Shown here: in pieces, positions 7,428-13,655 of the stretch
Numbering within the stretch: the first letter of the stretch is position 1
Layout of the letters: each line of letters begins with the position of its first letter
Origin: G039029935 sp039029935
GTDB taxonomy: Bacteria; Chloroflexota; Anaerolineae; Caldilineales; Caldilineaceae
Assembly (NCBI GenBank): GCA_039029935.1
Contig: JBCCFC010000214.1
Location: forward strand, 1 to 13,655
DNA: 13,655 nucleotides
Reading direction: 5' to 3'
Program-made: the position numbers and the translations under genes
Notes under the pieces: generated by a model
The model's database searches: none
What the model saw: only the letters and a program-made list of their open reading frames with translations
Told to the model about the DNA's origin: nothing

Positions 7428-7456
7428 ATTCTACCATACTACATCTTTATTGGCAA
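7428..7456 (-). promoter_or_regulatory. Sigma-70-type promoter with extended -10 for the NRPS operon
   Basis: On the minus strand TTGCCA (7451-7456) and TAGAAT (7428-7433) are separated by exactly 17 bp. Each matches its consensus hexamer at five of six positions. A TGG directly before the -10 box makes it an extended -10. It lies between the propeller-protein stop and the first NRPS-operon gene, the expected place for the operon's own promoter. Confidence 0.65.
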
Positions 7457-7497
7457 TTTATCCATTGAGCAATTTCGATAGCCTTGTTGACAAGGTA

Positions 7498-8736
7498 CTA
7501 TGGTAGAGGAGACGCCCAATCCACCTGTCCATCATGCATGTAAGTCGAAATACGCCCAATCTTACCGGACGTGACCTCAACCAGATAGATGCCGTTCAGA
7601 CCGCTGAAGGCAATGAAACGACCATCATGCGACCACGTAGGCGAAGGGTAATCTTCGTAGACATTGGTTAGGCGTCTCAGATTCTCTCCCGATGCATCAA
7701 TTAGCCATACATCGGCAGGTGGGAAGTCACCGTGCGCCAGGGCAATATGGGGAAGAATGAGGTTGACTAATTTTTTCCACATGGTTATTGGGTTGTTATT
7801 CGTGCTTTCAGTGGAACGTTCATGTACACATTGAAGGTCGCCGCTGGCAGCAAAGGCAATAGTTTGTCCATCGGGCGAGAAGTTGGGCTTAAAAATCGCC
7901 TCAAAGCAGGACTCATCCACGAGAATCGTTTCATTCTTGCCTGTTGTCGATGCCTGCCATAAGCTATTGCGTGTACTGGTTTCACTGGAGCGCAGATAGA
8001 CAATAGACGCCCCATTCGGTGAGGGCGCAGGCGTGTTGGCATTGGGCAACACAAACTCAACCCGTTGCGTGGCTATCCATACCCGTCCCACCTCATGCCG
8101 TACCCCTACCCAGTCACCCGCATCATCATAACGAGGATATTCCAGTGTGACCCAAATCGACTGGCTATCTGCTGCCCATATTGGGTCACGATAGGATGAT
8201 GGCTGGAGCGGTTCTGTTGATGTAAACTGCTTACGGTCAATCACTGCATGGGCGTCGCTGCCATCTGCATTGGCAACCCAAATCAACGCCCCCTGCTGCG
8301 CGCCATCCGCATCGGGCGGCGCAATAAAGCCATACGCAACCTGCTGACCATCTGGCGACCAAGCGGGCTGAAAAGCAAACGATTTGAGGGGGAACTGAAA
8401 GAGTGGTCTTGGCTGTGTACCAGTCCGCACAGGCATCTGCCACAACTTCCCATAGGGCGTATCAAACGTCAATGTCCCCGTAATATCCGCTGACGGAAGT
8501 ACACTAAGCAGCGGTGCAGTCAATGTTGGCGTTGGCCTAAAGGCGATTGCTTCCTTTGTGGGGGTAATTGCCCCAGACTCAGCTATTGCAGTCTCGGCTG
8601 TTGCAGTCTCAATTGTAGATACAGGCAAGGTCTCAATCGAACGTTCAGTATTTGAAAGGGTCAACCACCTCAACCCCACCCCACCCATGAGCGCAAGTAA
8701 AACAACCCCTATCCCCCACAAACGCCATCTCGTCAT
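7498..8736 (-). CDS. Membrane-anchored TolB/PD40-type beta-propeller protein
   Basis: A 412-residue protein with one hydrophobic N-terminal segment (about 5-24) after a short basic start, so it is probably exported or anchored facing outward. A Thr/Ala/Glu-rich linker (about 30-70) follows. At least five PD40/WD40-like blades are visible: AWSPDGQQVAYG (about 126), a variant near 187, PSPNGASIVY (about 238), FSPDGQTIAF (about 286) and WSHDGRFIAF (about 368). Such repeats build beta-propellers in TolB-like and surface proteins. No enzyme active site is evident, so the function is unknown. A small hydrophobic insert (about 322-336) interrupts the later blades. The GTG at 8739 and the ATG at 8736 are adjacent; GAGGGG seven bases before the ATG favours the latter. 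The gene lies between the importer and the NRPS operon, with non-coding DNA on both sides. Confidence 0.82.
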   Translation of the reverse strand: MTRWRLWGIGVVLLALMGGVGLRWLTLSNTERSIETLPVSTIETATAETAIAESGAITPTKEAIAFRPTPTLTAPLLSVLPSADITGTLTFDTPYGKLWQMPVRTGTQPRPLFQFPLKSFAFQPAWSPDGQQVAYGFIAPPDADGAQQGALIWVANADGSDAHAVIDRKQFTSTEPLQPSSYRDPIWAADSQSIWVTLEYPRYDDAGDWVGVRHEVGRVWIATQRVEFVLPNANTPAPSPNGASIVYLRSSETSTRNSLWQASTTGKNETILVDESCFEAIFKPNFSPDGQTIAFAASGDLQCVHERSTESTNNNPITMWKKLVNLILPHIALAHGDFPPADVWLIDASGENLRRLTNVYEDYPSPTWSHDGRFIAFSGLNGIYLVEVTSGKIGRISTYMHDGQVDWASPLP

Positions 8737-8759
8737 CACCGTACCCCTCGACCTCTTAC

Positions 8760-8789
8760 ATTGTCACCCTTTCACGCCATCTCAGTCAA
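8760..8789 (-). promoter_or_regulatory. Weak candidate promoter for the propeller-protein gene
   Basis: The 186-bp gap after livF holds TTGACT (8784-8789) and GACAAT (8760-8765) spaced by 18 bp on the minus strand. The -35 box is good and the -10 box is mediocre. The gap contains no reading frame of note and only very short stems, so I cannot point to a livF terminator. Confidence 0.3.
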
Positions 8790-8925
8790 GTGTAGCAGCA
8801 AATAATACAGTTGTCTGTCTCGAAATGCGTCAATTCGTGCTACAAACATAGCAATTTAGGGTGTGGCAGATTTACCAAGCTCGTTTGCTTGCAGATATGT
8901 GAGGAGACCAATATCCCCTCCTATC

Positions 8926-9657
8926 TCAAGCTACCTCCAAGTAAGGCAGCACATCAGCCAGTGTAATCTCACTCGTCTTGCCCTGAAAGACAATCTCACC
9001 CTTTTCCATGATGTAGACGCGGTCGCTAAATTTGAGTGCCAATTCAACCTCTTGCTCGACCAGTAGAATATTGACACCACTCTGTTCATGGATTTCGCGC
9101 AGCGTCTCGGCCACTTGCCAGACCAATTTGGGCATCAGCCCCGTTGTTGGCTCATCGAGCAGGATAAGCTGTGGTTGCCCCAGCCAGGCGCGCCCAATCG
9201 CCAACATCTGTCGTTCACCACCAGAGAGTGTACCCGCATTTTGTCGCAGACGATCCTTGAGATTGGGAAAGTAGCCAAAGACCTCGGCCAGTCGCGTATC
9301 ATAGGCATCATCAACCGTGAGATTAAAACGCAAGTTCTCGGCCACGCTTAGATATGGAAAGATATTTTGCCCTTGGAGAACAGTGCCGATGCCCAAACGT
9401 GCGATTTGATCGGGTGGTAATGAGGCTAAATCGTTTTCGCCCAAATGAATGGAACCTGAACGCGGCGGGGTCAGCCCGCTGATAGCGCGGATGGTTGTGC
9501 TTTTGCCCACACCATTGCGCCCCAGTAACGCCACAAATTCGCTCTGTTGACGCCCCACCTCCAACGACACATCATGCAGGATGTGCATTTTGTCATAAAA
9601 AACATTGATGTTTTGGGCAGATAAACCTTGAGTAGATAAGCCTTGGTTGGTTGTCAT
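8926..9657 (-). CDS. livF: Branched-chain-amino-acid-type ABC importer, ATPase LivF
   Basis: A 243-residue ABC ATPase of the LivF subfamily, one of the two nucleotide-binding subunits that drive uptake through the LivH/LivM pore at the cytoplasmic face. Visible motifs are Walker A GRNGVGKST (46-54), the Q-loop glutamine near 95 (VLQGQNIFPYLSV), signature LSGGERQ (144-150) and Walker B LILLDE (164-169). The LivF-typical ILLVEQEV stretch replaces the usual switch histidine region. Length is normal for the family. A TTG at 9660 is in frame, but the ATG at 9657 has GAGGTG six bases upstream, inside the end of livG. The N-terminus carries a small repeated GLSTQGLSAQ stretch before the fold. Confidence 0.92.
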   Translation of the reverse strand: MTTNQGLSTQGLSAQNINVFYDKMHILHDVSLEVGRQQSEFVALLGRNGVGKSTTIRAISGLTPPRSGSIHLGENDLASLPPDQIARLGIGTVLQGQNIFPYLSVAENLRFNLTVDDAYDTRLAEVFGYFPNLKDRLRQNAGTLSGGERQMLAIGRAWLGQPQLILLDEPTTGLMPKLVWQVAETLREIHEQSGVNILLVEQEVELALKFSDRVYIMEKGEIVFQGKTSEITLADVLPYLEVA

Positions 9658-9660
9658 CAA

Positions 9661-10425
9661 TCACACCTCACGTAGCGCATGTTGCGTCAAATAGACCTCT
9701 CTCACCTTGGGGTTGTTGCGAATTTCATCAGGCGTCCCTTCGGCCAGTAATTGCCCAAAATGCAACACCGTAATGGTATCTGCCAGTGCCATCACCACAC
9801 GCATGTCATGCTCAACCATGATGATGGTGGTACTGCCTTGGAGTGACCGGATTAAATGGATAATCTCATCCGTTTCTGTGCGACTCAACCCTGCCGTCGG
9901 CTCATCCAATAGCAATAGTTGTGGCGTGGGACCGAGGGCCATACCGATTTCCAGACGCTTTTGGTTGCCATGCCCCAAATCCGCTGCTGGAACATGCGCC
10001 ATCTCTGTCAGTCCCACTTGCGTCAGAACCCGACCCACATGTGCCTGCTCTTGCTGCCGTTGTGTACGCTTGCGCCAAGGCGATGCTGCTCCATGACTGA
10101 CAGATGCCTCAATATTTTGGGTGACGGTCAAATTGGGAAAAATTTGAGGAATTTGAAAGGCTTTAGCAATCCCCAACTGTGACACTTCGTGACTGCGCAA
10201 ACCATCAATACGCATCTGCGCTGTTGCCGTGCTGAAATGTACTTCGCCGCGGGTAGGGCGCAATTCCCCCATGATGAGCCGCAACAGCGTACTCTTGCCC
10301 GCACCGTTGGGACCGATGACCGCCCGCATCTCGTTCTCGGCAACGCCAAAGTCCAAATCCTTCACCGCTGCCAAACCACCAAACTGTTTGGTCAGCCCTT
10401 TGATCTCAAGTAGCCTTGATTGCAT
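9661..10425 (-). CDS. livG: Branched-chain-amino-acid-type ABC importer, ATPase LivG
   Basis: A 254-residue ABC ATPase of the LivG subfamily, partner of LivF. Walker A is GPNGAGKST (38-46), the Q-loop lies in AFQIPQIFPNLTV, Walker B is QLLLLDEP (169-176) and the switch histidine is H206 in MVEHDM. The signature is degenerate, LGHGN (150-154) instead of LSGGQ; LivG and UrtD relatives also depart from the consensus here. The open frame extends 51 codons further upstream, but that part overlaps the end of livM in another frame. The ATG at 10425 follows the livM stop by two bases and gives the usual family length. No strong ribosome binding site is visible, so coupling to livM translation is likely. 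Confidence 0.92.
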   Translation of the reverse strand: MQSRLLEIKGLTKQFGGLAAVKDLDFGVAENEMRAVIGPNGAGKSTLLRLIMGELRPTRGEVHFSTATAQMRIDGLRSHEVSQLGIAKAFQIPQIFPNLTVTQNIEASVSHGAASPWRKRTQRQQEQAHVGRVLTQVGLTEMAHVPAADLGHGNQKRLEIGMALGPTPQLLLLDEPTAGLSRTETDEIIHLIRSLQGSTTIIMVEHDMRVVMALADTITVLHFGQLLAEGTPDEIRNNPKVREVYLTQHALREV

Positions 10426-10427
10426 GG

Positions 10428-11426
10428 TTAGGTTGCTCGCTGTTGATTTTTCAGGGATTGTTTTTGATGTAGTTGATTCTGCCACCAGTGGTTGATGGTT
10501 CCGACAATGCCGCGTGGGGCAAAGCGTACAATCAAAATCAGAAGGATGCCCAATAGTAAGGGCGAACCATTGCTCCACACGTCACTCATCGACTCACGCA
10601 GAAGCAGCCACACACCTGTGCCGACAACGGGGCCTAGCAACGTGCCAGAACCGCCGATGAGTGTCCAGTTGATCGCCGCTGCCGCCATTGTCCAGTCAGC
10701 CTGTTGGGGGATGACAAAGGCTGTGACTAGCGCAAAGAGTGCGCCCGATAATCCGGCGACGCCGCCCGCAATCGTGAAAGAAATCCATTTGAGTCGCAGC
10801 ACATCATAGCCCAAGACCGCCGCCCGTTCCTCGTTTTCGCGGATCAACTGAAAGGCCCGTCCCAGTGGTGAGTGGACCAGCCACCGCAGCGCAAACATGG
10901 TTGCCACAAAGAACGGTAGCACAACATAATAGCTGACGGTGGGGTCAAAAAAGCTCCATTGCCCAAAGAGTTTGGGCGGAATCAGGTTCAGCCCGTTGTC
11001 GCCACCCGTCAGCCAGCTTTGATCTTGCCCAAAGAGGACAAAGAGAATGGTTGGCACAGCCGTGATGATGATGAAGCCGTGACCGTGTACGCGCACGGCC
11101 AATAACCCAACCAGTGCGGCAAAAATCACGCTGGCAATGACGCCGCCCACAATCAGCCAAGGTAAACCCAGTCCAACTTCACGTAGCAGTAATGCGACGG
11201 CCAATGCAGCCGCCGCAAAGTAGGCCGATTGACCCAAACTGAGCAACCCTGTATAGCCAAAGAGCAGGTTAAAGCTCTGGGCAAAGACGGCCAATGTTAG
11301 AATTTCAGCCAACAAAAATGTTTGGAATGGTGATAAAAATTGGGGTGCAGCGATCAATGCAGCAAGTGCGACAATGATGAAAACAGGTGTTGCCCAGTAT
11401 TGGATATGTCGTTGAATCTGTTGCAT
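10428..11426 (-). CDS. livM: Branched-chain-amino-acid-type ABC importer, permease LivM
   Basis: A 332-residue integral membrane protein of the LivM family, forming half of the translocation pore. Many hydrophobic segments are evident. Family-typical stretches include TGLLSLGQSAYF (59-70), LTGGDNGL (139-146) and the cytoplasmic coupling region ENEERAAVLGYDV starting near 197, followed by a Gly/Ala-rich helix. The open frame begins with a TTG at 11444 inside livH. The ATG at 11426, four bases after the livH stop, gives a normal N-terminus (MQQIQRHIQYW) and is preferred. The C-terminus is basic and Gln-rich. The substrate cannot be deduced from the permease. Confidence 0.92.
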   Translation of the reverse strand: MQQIQRHIQYWATPVFIIVALAALIAAPQFLSPFQTFLLAEILTLAVFAQSFNLLFGYTGLLSLGQSAYFAAAALAVALLLREVGLGLPWLIVGGVIASVIFAALVGLLAVRVHGHGFIIITAVPTILFVLFGQDQSWLTGGDNGLNLIPPKLFGQWSFFDPTVSYYVVLPFFVATMFALRWLVHSPLGRAFQLIRENEERAAVLGYDVLRLKWISFTIAGGVAGLSGALFALVTAFVIPQQADWTMAAAAINWTLIGGSGTLLGPVVGTGVWLLLRESMSDVWSNGSPLLLGILLILIVRFAPRGIVGTINHWWQNQLHQKQSLKNQQRAT

Positions 11427-11430
11427 TACG

Positions 11431-12270
11431 CTATCGTCTCCCAAACAACCCTTGTGGCCGAATCACCAACAACAAGCCAAGCACAATGAAGGTGATCATC
11501 CGCGCCGCCGTTGGGCGTGTGATCAAAATCAACAAGTTCTCTAGCTCTGCTGCCCCAATCGCCACCAACACCGTTCCCCACAAACTGCCTGTGCCACCGA
11601 CAATGACCACGACAAAGGCGAGGATGATGATGTTGAAACCCATTGTAAAGTGAACACCGACAATAGGCGCAACCAGTACACCCGCCAACGCCGCCAGCCC
11701 TGTACCCAGCCCAAAGGTGAGTGAGTAAACTTGTGGCACGGGTACACCTTGCACCGCTGCCAGTTCATGGTTCTGGTTGACCGCCCGAATCCAACTGCCC
11801 CACCGTGTCCGTTGTAGAAATAGCTCAACGCCTATGATGGTGATGACCGCACAGAGGGCGACGACAACGCGGTAGCCGGAATAGGTTGTGCCATCCAGTT
11901 CAAAGGTCCAACCTAGTGGGTCGGTCATGGCGCGGGCGGTCGGACCAAAGGTGAGGGCGACGGTCTGTTCGAGTGCAAGGAGTAGGCCAAAGGTCGCAAG
12001 GATGGTCATGACAGGATTGTTGAGGAGTGGTCGCAGGACAACGCGCTCGCAGGCAACACCGATGATGGCGACAATGATGACCGCTGCGATCAGCGCCCCC
12101 CAGAAGCCAACGTAAGGCAGTAACGTCAATGCCACCACAGCACCGAGCATGTAGAATGTGCCATGTGCAACGTTGACAATGCCCAAGATGCCATAAATGA
12201 GGTTTAGCCCCAGCGCAACGAGTGCAATAATCCAGCCCCAGAGAAAGCCATTGAGTAGTTGGATAAGCAT
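11431..12270 (-). CDS. livH: Branched-chain-amino-acid-type ABC importer, permease LivH
   Basis: A 279-residue integral membrane protein of the LivH family, the other half of the pore. It shows the family stretch GILGIVNVAHGTFYMLGA (27-44), the coupling region NQNHELAAVQGV (166-177) and the typical ending RPQGLFGRR. The open frame continues 28 codons upstream to 12354, but that extension is a translation of the palindrome at 12283-12351 and lacks any family similarity. The ATG at 12270 (MLIQLLNGFLWGW) starts directly at the first membrane helix and matches family length. No strong ribosome binding site precedes it. It follows the binding-protein gene across 100 bp that hold the palindrome. 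Confidence 0.92.
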   Translation of the reverse strand: MLIQLLNGFLWGWIIALVALGLNLIYGILGIVNVAHGTFYMLGAVVALTLLPYVGFWGALIAAVIIVAIIGVACERVVLRPLLNNPVMTILATFGLLLALEQTVALTFGPTARAMTDPLGWTFELDGTTYSGYRVVVALCAVITIIGVELFLQRTRWGSWIRAVNQNHELAAVQGVPVPQVYSLTFGLGTGLAALAGVLVAPIVGVHFTMGFNIIILAFVVVIVGGTGSLWGTVLVAIGAAELENLLILITRPTAARMITFIVLGLLLVIRPQGLFGRR

Positions 12271-12282
12271 GATATTGGTGTA

Positions 12283-12351
12283 GACATAGATGGGAGATGT
12301 AGAAGTCCAACTTTTGCCAAAAGTTGGACTTCTACACCCCCAATCTATGTC
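12283..12351. repeat. Intra-operon 69-bp imperfect palindrome, copy 2 of the hairpin element
   Basis: Bases 12283-12315 pair with 12319-12351 around a GCC loop with three mismatches in 33 pairs. The inner 18 pairs (12298-12315 with 12319-12336) are perfect. The core AGAAGTCCAACTTTT differs from the copy at 96-110 at one position, and the opposite arm carries the matching change. It lies between the stop of the binding-protein gene and the start of livH. No uridine run follows. A likely effect is partial termination or protection of the upstream mRNA, which would give more binding protein than permease. Confidence 0.85.
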
Positions 12352-12370
12352 CAATAATCCCTTCTATGGC

Positions 12371-13655
12371 CTACTGTGCTGTATAATCAACTGGTGGGTC
12401 ATACATACCCATCTCTTTGGGGAAGCGCTCCACAACCTCTAGCAACCCGCCATTGGTCTGTTCGACAAAGTAGTCTCGGAAGGCGCGGTGATCTTCTGGA
12501 CGAATGACAAAATCGCCTGATGGGAAGTCGAGACTGGCTTTGGCCTCATACCCTTCCATAAACTCGATCAAGGCAATGTTGTCATCCTTGCTCTGCCAGC
12601 CGCTGCCCTCAATGGCAATTTTGAGCAGATTGATGTTGACCCAAGGAACCCAGTAGTGTTCTTCGGTCAACACATTTGTACCATCGATCTCAATACCAAT
12701 GTCATCTACGCCAACAAGCGCACGTAGCTCCTCGTTATAGCCGCGCAGGTCTTCTGGAATCTGGTCCAAGTTGCGTGGGAATTCGGTGATATAGCTCTGA
12801 CCGTCCGGCACGTCCGCAGGGTTGACACCCTCTAAAACACCCATGCTGGCAAAGACCTTAACCTTGTCATAGACACCAGCGGTGATGGCTTGGCTGTTAA
12901 AGCGAACCGCTGCCGAGCCAAAGAAGCTGTGGTAGAGTACCTCGGTCTCGTCAAGGTCAATCTGGTTAAAGAGTGGCACAAAGTCTTCGGTCAACAGCGG
13001 TGCAACCACTGTATCAATGACCTCACCACCACTGCTTTCAATCAACGAAGTAAAACTTGCCATTTGGTCATTGCCCCATGTCGTGTCCGAGGTAAGGAAG
13101 GACCACTTTGTGCCCAAGTTATCCAGCGCCCATTGATAGGTCGCCTGCGCCTTGAGCCGCGTGTTGTGTCCCAAGCGGAACACAAAGCGGTTGGCTTCGG
13201 GCTGTCCCTCAGAAACAGGTACGTCGTCGGATGGGAAGTAGAGTGTATTTAACTCCGAGGCCAAGGCCGCAGACGGTTTGTTGACACCCGCAACAATGGA
13301 GCCAAGGATAAAATCGGCATTGTCTTCCAAAACCAAACGGCGGAAGGCATCCAGACCCTGCTCTGGATTTGTACCCGTGTCACGTGTAACCAATTCAACC
13401 GGGCGTCCTGCAATACCACCATTTTCGTTGATGCGTTTGACTGCTGCCTGTGCCGCGCGATCATTCCAAAAACCAAAGATGCTTGCTGGCCCTGTCAGTT
13501 CTGGTTGATGACCGATGATGATCGGTTCGCTAGATGCTTCTGCTGCTGGTGCATCTGCATGTCCATGCACTATACTTCCATCATCGGCTTGTGCAGCCTG
13601 GCCTTGCATGATTTTGTACTTGTATTCCAGACATGTTACCACAGTTGATATATAC
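12371..13655 (-). CDS. ABC importer substrate-binding protein, Liv/HAAT family (5' end outside window)
   Basis: At least 423 residues of a periplasmic-binding-protein type 1 fold (Peripla_BP_6-like), the extracytoplasmic receptor of the importer encoded downstream. The folded part starts at EPIIIGHQPELTGPASIFG and contains the characteristic RINENGGIAGRPVELV stretch, then SDTTWGNDQ and FGSAAVRFNSQ. A GTG at 13642 could be read as a start, but the frame is open to the window edge and no signal peptide is visible after that GTG. The real start therefore probably lies beyond 13655. The visible N-terminal region (about 35 polar, Ala-rich residues) looks like the spacer of an exported or lipid-anchored protein. 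The ligand is unknown: amino acids, amides or aromatic acids are all used by this family. It is the first visible gene of the importer operon. Confidence 0.88.
   Translation of the reverse strand, partial: YISTVVTCLEYKYKIMQGQAAQADDGSIVHGHADAPAAEASSEPIIIGHQPELTGPASIFGFWNDRAAQAAVKRINENGGIAGRPVELVTRDTGTNPEQGLDAFRRLVLEDNADFILGSIVAGVNKPSAALASELNTLYFPSDDVPVSEGQPEANRFVFRLGHNTRLKAQATYQWALDNLGTKWSFLTSDTTWGNDQMASFTSLIESSGGEVIDTVVAPLLTEDFVPLFNQIDLDETEVLYHSFFGSAAVRFNSQAITAGVYDKVKVFASMGVLEGVNPADVPDGQSYITEFPRNLDQIPEDLRGYNEELRALVGVDDIGIEIDGTNVLTEEHYWVPWVNINLLKIAIEGSGWQSKDDNIALIEFMEGYEAKASLDFPSGDFVIRPEDHRAFRDYFVEQTNGGLLEVVERFPKEMGMYDPPVDYTAQ

Noticed and set aside
8890..8925. Terminator after livF
   Set aside because: Only five-base stems with loops of six or more bases and no T run were found.
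9960..9985. LivG with signature LGHGN as an inactive ATPase
   Set aside because: All other motifs are intact, and related LivG and UrtD proteins also have degenerate signatures, so inactivity is not supported.
12271..12354. N-terminal extension of livH
   Set aside because: The 28 extra codons are translated palindrome sequence without family similarity; the start at 12270 gives the normal N-terminus.
1..13655. CRISPR array, tRNA, rRNA or insertion sequence
   Set aside because: No regularly spaced direct repeats with unique spacers, no cloverleaf or rRNA sequence, and no transposase frame were seen.

Overview
The window (roughly half GC) reads as a bacterial chromosome segment carrying part of a natural-product gene cluster next to an amino-acid-type ABC importer. 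Every complete gene is on the minus strand, so biological order runs from high to low coordinates. The combination of TubC-type docking, Cy-A-Ox-PCP NRPS modules, TolB-like propeller proteins and pyrimidine-rich octamer repeats would fit a filamentous or gliding bacterium such as a Chloroflexota member. That is a guess from gene style, not a demonstrated assignment.

Right part (13655 to 8926): a Liv/HAAT-family ABC importer in the order substrate-binding protein (cut by the right edge), permease LivH, permease LivM, ATPase LivG, ATPase LivF. The last four genes are packed with gaps of a few bases. A long imperfect palindrome separates the binding-protein gene from livH. Next comes a membrane-anchored TolB/PD40-type beta-propeller protein (7498-8736), with 186 bp of non-coding DNA upstream.

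Middle and left (7456 to 185): a good extended -10 promoter (7428-7456) and a leader of about 180 nt precede three tightly coupled genes. The first is a small nucleoside deoxyribosyltransferase-like protein. The second is a benzoate-CoA-ligase-like adenylating enzyme fused to a carrier protein. The third is a 1511-residue NRPS module with TubC docking, heterocyclization (Cy), cysteine-type adenylation (A) split by an FMN oxidase (Ox), carrier (PCP) and C-terminal tail. Read together, an aryl acid would be activated on the fused carrier, condensed and cyclised with cysteine, then oxidised to a 2-arylthiazole-4-carboxyl thioester. No thioesterase or further module lies in the window, so the chain must pass to a partner encoded elsewhere.

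Left edge (1 to 230): an 83-bp inverted repeat with only two mismatches surrounds a perfect hairpin. Its left arm is the end of a plus-strand reading frame whose last 14 codons encode the same residues as the NRPS tail. A second, convergent megasynthase gene with the same 3' end therefore probably lies just outside the window. The hairpin core recurs with a compensatory base-pair change between the binding-protein gene and livH. The NRPS gene also contains two in-frame repeat tracts. One is a 53-residue octamer-repeat insertion inside the adenylation domain. The other is an 18-bp tandem repeat forming the linker before the oxidase.
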